NCBI GenBank assembly: GCA_050175615.1
Contig: JBFXIU010000130.1
Coordinates: 1 to 9,262, forward strand
DNA: 9,262 nt
Source: CAYXXZ01 sp050175615
Lineage (GTDB): Bacteria; Pseudomonadota; Gammaproteobacteria; Pseudomonadales; Porticoccaceae
Reading direction: 5' to 3'
Both the position numbers and the translations under genes were made by a program. This document shows, piece after piece, positions 6,510-9,262 of the stretch (its first letter is position 1; every line of letters begins with the position of its first letter). The notes beneath the pieces are model-generated. The model searched no databases. It saw nothing but the letters and a program-made list of their open reading frames with translations, and was not told the DNA's origin.

Positions 6510-7085
6510 TCATCGCAACAGATAGAGAAGTGGGTAGAGCATGATCCAGATAAGGTCGACCATATGCCAAAAAGCTGTCACAGTTTCCACATTGGCTCTG
6601 GAGGTGCGCCAGCAGGCCAGCGCCAGCAGGCACAGACCAAATATCACATGGGCGAAGTGGAAAGCCGTCAACAGATAGTAAAAACTGAAGAAAGTGTTGG
6701 TTTCAGGGGTCAACCCCGCAGTCAGCTTGTCGGCGTATTCGACAACCTTGATGATGCAAAACAGGGCGCCCAGCGCCATTGCCGCCCCCAGCAGTTGCCG
6801 ACACATGCGCATACGGTTATCGGCAATTGCCTGTATCGCCAACGCCGCCAACAGGCCACTGGTGAGCAGTACCATGGTGTTGATGCCGCCGGTTACAGGG
6901 TCGAGAAGTTGCTGTGAGGCGTCGAAAATTGCACGCTCACCGACACGCTGCCAGGCGAACAAGCCAAAAAAAGCCGCGAACACCAGCATTTCGCTCAGAA
7001 TCAGCACCCACATCAGTGGATTGCCCGGCAGCCTGGATAGGGGCCCCCAGTCGTCGGCTTGTTCTGTGGTGTTTAAGTCCGACAT
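6510..7085 (-). CDS. norE: NorE-like protein, cytochrome c oxidase subunit III family
   Basis: NorE is a membrane protein related to subunit III of heme-copper oxidases and found in many nor clusters; it is thought to support NO reductase activity rather than catalyse. The 191 residues show five hydrophobic helices and family motifs: DDWGPLSRLPGNPLMW (11-26), ILSEMLVFAAFFGLFAW (28-44), NTMVLLTSG (69-77), IIKVVEYADKL (109-119), FYYLLTAFHFAHVIFG (133-148), and FWHMVDLIWIMLYPLLYLL (172-190). I place the start at the ATG 7085-7083. The frame is open further to 7262, but those 59 extra residues lack family similarity and lie over the upstream gene. With this start it overlaps the upstream gene by 13 bases, suggesting coupled translation; the Shine-Dalgarno is weak. 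It has its own operon, convergent with norCBQD. Confidence 0.92.
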   Translation of the reverse strand: MSDLNTTEQADDWGPLSRLPGNPLMWVLILSEMLVFAAFFGLFAWQRVGERAIFDASQQLLDPVTGGINTMVLLTSGLLAALAIQAIADNRMRMCRQLLGAAMALGALFCIIKVVEYADKLTAGLTPETNTFFSFYYLLTAFHFAHVIFGLCLLALACWRTSRANVETVTAFWHMVDLIWIMLYPLLYLLR

Positions 7086-7594
7086 TTGCAGCGAGTGCCA
7101 AACAGCCAGCTTTTCGGCTTGTCGATGGCTTTGTTGGCGGTGAGCCGGTGAATGCCGACAGCGCAGCGACCCATCATCCAGGTGATAGCCAAGGTGAAAA
7201 ACAGATAGCCGAAAGACCAGGCATAGACTGGCGGCAGACCGATGGCGCCGGCAATCCGCCACAGCAGTGCGGCAATGGCCGCAGCCAACAATCCCAGCCA
7301 GAAAGTGCGAATTTGAAAACGCAAATGGGAATCTAGCCAGGGGGCTCCACGTTTCAGGCGTAGGTGGGCGATCAGTGCGCCTATAGGAGCAGTCACCACT
7401 GCCATGATACTCCCGATGTAGAGTCCGTAAATGACTACAATATAGCCGCGACCGGGGTCACTTTTGTCGCCGGTGGCCTCATTGCTTTGTGGTTCCGTTG
7501 AAGCTGAAAGCTCTGAGACATTTTCTTTACTGGTCGAGGTTATCAATAGGCTGCCATCCTTTATGGGAGACTTAATGCCAGGGTCTGTTAGCAC
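7073..7594 (-). CDS. DUF4870-like membrane protein, first gene of the norEF operon
   Basis: The 173-residue product has a polar, probably unstructured N-terminus (1-49) and three membrane helices (about 51-78, 97-117, 125-145). Two stretches recall DUF4870/Tic20-like proteins: SHLRFQIRTFW (89-99) after helix 1, and WLFG (163-166) near the end following a GxxxL-type segment (GIHRL, 147-151). No biochemical function is established for that family to my knowledge. The frame is closed by TGA just upstream of the GTG at 7594-7592, so translation starts there or later. GGAGG at 7620-7616 is 21 bases away, too far to be a normal Shine-Dalgarno; a TTG at 7546-7544 with AAGGA ten bases upstream is a serious alternative, losing only disordered residues. 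It overlaps norE by 13 bases, so it is co-expressed with the NO reductase accessory genes. Confidence 0.8.
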   Translation of the reverse strand: MLTDPGIKSPIKDGSLLITSTSKENVSELSASTEPQSNEATGDKSDPGRGYIVVIYGLYIGSIMAVVTAPIGALIAHLRLKRGAPWLDSHLRFQIRTFWLGLLAAAIAALLWRIAGAIGLPPVYAWSFGYLFFTLAITWMMGRCAVGIHRLTANKAIDKPKSWLFGTRCKCRT

Positions 7595-7854
7595 TCAGTG
7601 GATAAAGCTATTTTGCCTCCAGCGCGGAGGCTGTTGGAGTTCTAGGCACATTGTATGTTTTTTGGGCTACTCTGTCAGGCTCGGCCGGCAAAAAAACCGC
7701 AGGGCGATGCAGCGCTATTTGAAATTCGTAATAACGGGGGTTCAGCCACTTGCCGCAAAAATCTATGGCTATTCTGCCCGATCCATCCTCCCGGCCACTG
7801 AATAGCTCTGTCGATTTGCTGTCTTCAGAGCTAGTCTGTTGATTTGTGCTCAGG
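7595..7854. other. Intergenic region between the norEF operon and the phosphotransferase unit
   Basis: This 260-base gap has no credible gene. It contains the norEF-side promoter (7650-7678) and, near the end of the preceding minus-strand gene, a perfect 8-base inverted repeat (TAGCTCTG 7803-7810, CAGAGCTA 7826-7833, 15-base loop). The repeat has no T-tract on either side, so it is not a clear intrinsic terminator, but its place 22 bases after the stop of the upstream gene fits a role at the transcript end. Confidence 0.6.
7650..7678 (-). promoter_or_regulatory. Predicted sigma-70 promoter of the DUF4870-norE-norF operon
   Basis: On the minus strand CTGACA (7678-7673, five of six -35 bases) and TACAAT (7655-7650, five of six -10 bases) are separated by exactly 17 bases. 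Transcription would begin near 7643, about 50 bases before the GTG at 7594. The -10 is embedded in the inverted repeat ACAT-TGT-ATGT (7648-7658), whose core resembles the repeat at the norC start site. This is the best promoter match in the 7595-7854 gap. Confidence 0.65.
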
Positions 7855-8379
7855 TTAGCTCAATTGGTCTTCTATGGCCTTGATTGTGGAAGGATCGGAT
7901 TCAAAACCAAAGGGAATCAACCAGGCTCTTTCTCGATCCAGTTGGGTTTGCGATGCCGACAATACCAGGCGCCCCACTTCTGAATGTATGAGAGAAACGC
8001 CATTTTGTTCCATCGCATCCATGATCTTAACAATACTGCTGCGACAGGCGGCGATGGCATCCTCCAGCTCTTTAGGCTCTGTGCCCGCTTGCTCCAGAAT
8101 CCGGTTTCCGTAAGCCAGCACATCGGCAAGCTCTTTGCCAGTGTCATCGGATGAGGGGATTACTGCAAGAAGTGAGCGGGACAAGTCGAGGTAACGGCGC
8201 AGTTCGTCGCGGTTATAGCGGTACCAAAGGGGCAGCCGGTCTTTAAGCACCCGCAATGACGACAGCACCAGCTTGGCTTGTTCCAATGCCATGGGTTCGG
8301 TGGCATCAACGGCCGGAATGACAACATCTTCCATGGCTTTGATCATCACCTGGATCTGAAATTTAGGACGAATATCCAT
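7855..8379 (-). CDS. Conserved-looking soluble protein of unknown function next to a phosphotransferase gene
   Basis: I do not recognise a named family. The 174-residue product is mainly helical by its residue pattern, without a signal peptide or membrane helix: MDIRPKFQIQVMIKAMEDVV at the start, a charged segment LWYRYNRDELRRYLDLSR (51-68), and a short C-terminal stretch RAWLIPFGFE (151-160). I start at the ATG 8379-8377 because AGAGG lies seven bases upstream; the open frame reaches 8448, but the extra 23 residues overlap the upstream gene and have no such signal. It begins two bases after the stop of the APH-fold gene, so the two are co-transcribed. Its role is probably tied to that kinase-like protein (for example in acyl-CoA or small-molecule metabolism); a link with NO reduction is not indicated. 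Confidence 0.85.
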   Translation of the reverse strand: MDIRPKFQIQVMIKAMEDVVIPAVDATEPMALEQAKLVLSSLRVLKDRLPLWYRYNRDELRRYLDLSRSLLAVIPSSDDTGKELADVLAYGNRILEQAGTEPKELEDAIAACRSSIVKIMDAMEQNGVSLIHSEVGRLVLSASQTQLDRERAWLIPFGFESDPSTIKAIEDQLS

Positions 8380-8381
8380 AG

Positions 8382-9262
8382 TTAAACCTCTTTTTCCAGA
8401 ATTATGCGCAAGTCTTCCAGCAGTGCATAGCCAAGCGCCATGATCCACGAGAGCACGATGTCCTGGTGTGTCTTGCTGTTGTGGGCGGCACGAAATCCGG
8501 TGCCTATACAGTTGATGGCAGAGCGCCAGGCGCTATAAACACGATAGTAAGTAATGGCTTTTTGACTGACTTTTATATTGGATGCTTGCTCGTAGGATTC
8601 ATAAAATTCATTTTCAGGGATCATGCCACTGATCAAAAACGTTTTGCCATCTTCAGCATAATTGCCGAGGGCGCCAAGGGTGACCAACGCCAAGTCTTCG
8701 TGGGGGTCGCCGGGGTGGCCTAACTCCCAATCGAGCCAGGCGGTAATGCGGTTATTGTGCTCTGTATAGAGGAAGTTTCCTGTTCGATAATCCCCGTGGA
8801 TCATAGAGGGAATTTCCAGCGGCGGGATGTTTTCCCGCAGCCAGGATTCCGCCAGTCGCAGCAGCGGTATATCTTCATTGGCATCTTCCTGCCACACACG
8901 CGCCCATTTGTTCAAAATCAGTTCGACAGCATTTTCCCCTGACGCAGGGCGATCAAATGAAGGCATATTTGCCTGCTGCCAATCCCAGGTATGCAGGGCG
9001 GCGAGATGGTCTACAAATTGTTTGCCGAGCGTCTTTCGTGTCGCAGGATCAAAGCCAACACCAAAGCCTGAGACATTACTGGATTTGCCGCTGGGTTTGG
9101 TTACCCCTTGAGCAAAACCGTAGATCAGCGCAGGGTAGGGGAAATGATCCCCCTCAGGATCAACCCAAAAACAGGGTGGTGCGGGAATGACGTTTCCCAC
9201 CTCCCTGACAAGCTCAAATTCCTGAAGCCTGCTGGTCTCAACGATGGATTCAGCAGGTTCCA
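8382..9262 (-). CDS. APH-fold phosphotransferase family protein (5' end cut off by window edge)
   Basis: The frame stays open to base 9262, so the N-terminus is missing; 292 residues are visible. The protein has the choline/aminoglycoside kinase fold: IHGDYRTGNFLY (about visible residues 154-165) is the Brenner-type catalytic loop with its Asp and Asn, and AWLDWELGHPGDPHEDLAL (174-192) holds the metal-binding Asp in a DWE variant of DFG. The N-terminal part (FELVREV, DPEGDHFPYPALIYGF, GVTKPSG) matches the ACAD10/ACAD11-like phosphotransferase group often found near acyl-CoA metabolism genes. It is therefore not likely to be an antibiotic resistance enzyme despite the APH label. A GTG at 9200 could be taken for a start, but clear family sequence (RLQEFELVRE) continues upstream of it, so that would truncate the protein. 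The 174-residue gene follows after two bases. Confidence 0.92.
   Translation of the reverse strand, partial: EPAESIVETSRLQEFELVREVGNVIPAPPCFWVDPEGDHFPYPALIYGFAQGVTKPSGKSSNVSGFGVGFDPATRKTLGKQFVDHLAALHTWDWQQANMPSFDRPASGENAVELILNKWARVWQEDANEDIPLLRLAESWLRENIPPLEIPSMIHGDYRTGNFLYTEHNNRITAWLDWELGHPGDPHEDLALVTLGALGNYAEDGKTFLISGMIPENEFYESYEQASNIKVSQKAITYYRVYSAWRSAINCIGTGFRAAHNSKTHQDIVLSWIMALGYALLEDLRIILEKEV

Noticed and set aside
6336..6917. 193-codon plus-strand ORF opposite norF and norE
   Set aside because: The opposite strand carries clear subunit III and IV family motifs; this frame has none.
7086..7262. 59-residue N-terminal extension of NorE
   Set aside because: It reads through the upstream DUF4870-like gene in another frame, with no NorE-like residues; the ATG at 7085 gives the family-typical start.
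8380..8448. 23-residue N-terminal extension of the 174-residue protein
   Set aside because: It overlaps the end of the phosphotransferase gene and lacks a Shine-Dalgarno, whereas the ATG at 8379 has AGAGG at ideal spacing.
8382..9262. Aminoglycoside resistance kinase
   Set aside because: The fold is shared, but the DWE motif and the N-terminal DPEGDHFPYPALIYGF / GVTKP stretch point to the ACAD10/11-like phosphotransferase group, not to a resistance enzyme.
1..9262. tRNA or rRNA genes, CRISPR arrays, insertion sequences, attachment sites
   Set aside because: None was found by reading; no long direct repeats, transposase motifs or tRNA-like cloverleaf with CCA end.

Overview
The window is a nitric oxide detoxification/denitrification locus from a bacterium, most likely a denitrifying gammaproteobacterium. 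The basis for that guess is the norC-norB-norQ-norD order as in Pseudomonas-type cNOR clusters, the adjacent nnrS, and moderately GC-rich DNA with good Shine-Dalgarno sites. I cannot name a genus. No RNA gene, insertion sequence, CRISPR array or clear horizontal-transfer boundary is visible.

Layout from left to right. (1) Bases 1-855, minus strand: the N-terminal 285 residues of NnrS, a multi-pass heme/copper membrane protein of NO metabolism, cut by the window edge. (2) Bases 856-1203: a divergent regulatory region holding a good sigma-70 promoter for norC and a cluster of inverted and direct repeats. (3) Bases 1204-5913, plus strand: norC, norB, norQ and norD, encoding the two cNOR subunits and the AAA+ / von Willebrand A pair needed to activate the enzyme. 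A 29-codon ORF overlaps both ends of the norB-norQ gap. (4) Bases 5915-6178, plus strand: an unrecognised two-helix membrane protein one base after norD. (5) Bases 7594-6200, minus strand and convergent with the first operon: a DUF4870-like membrane protein, then a NorE-like (cytochrome oxidase subunit III family) and a NorF-like (subunit IV family) protein, behind their own sigma-70 promoter. (6) Bases 9262-7855, minus strand: an apparently unrelated two-gene unit made of a 5'-truncated APH-fold phosphotransferase and a conserved-looking 174-residue soluble protein.

How it fits together: NorB (heme b / heme b3 / FeB) and NorC (heme c) reduce NO to N2O at the cytoplasmic membrane. NorQ and NorD act as a MoxR-type ATPase and vWA partner in maturation. 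NorE and NorF are accessory membrane proteins of the oxidase-subunit III/IV families. NnrS protects against NO stress. No NO-sensing regulator gene (dnr, nnrR, norR, nsrR) lies in the window and no canonical FNR/DNR box was found. However, both nor transcription units carry a near-consensus sigma-70 promoter overlapped or abutted by an ACAT-(2 or 3 bases)-ATGT inverted repeat, which could be a shared operator. The least explained parts are that repeat, the 87-residue membrane protein, the DUF4870-like protein leading the norEF operon, and the short norB-norQ linker ORF.
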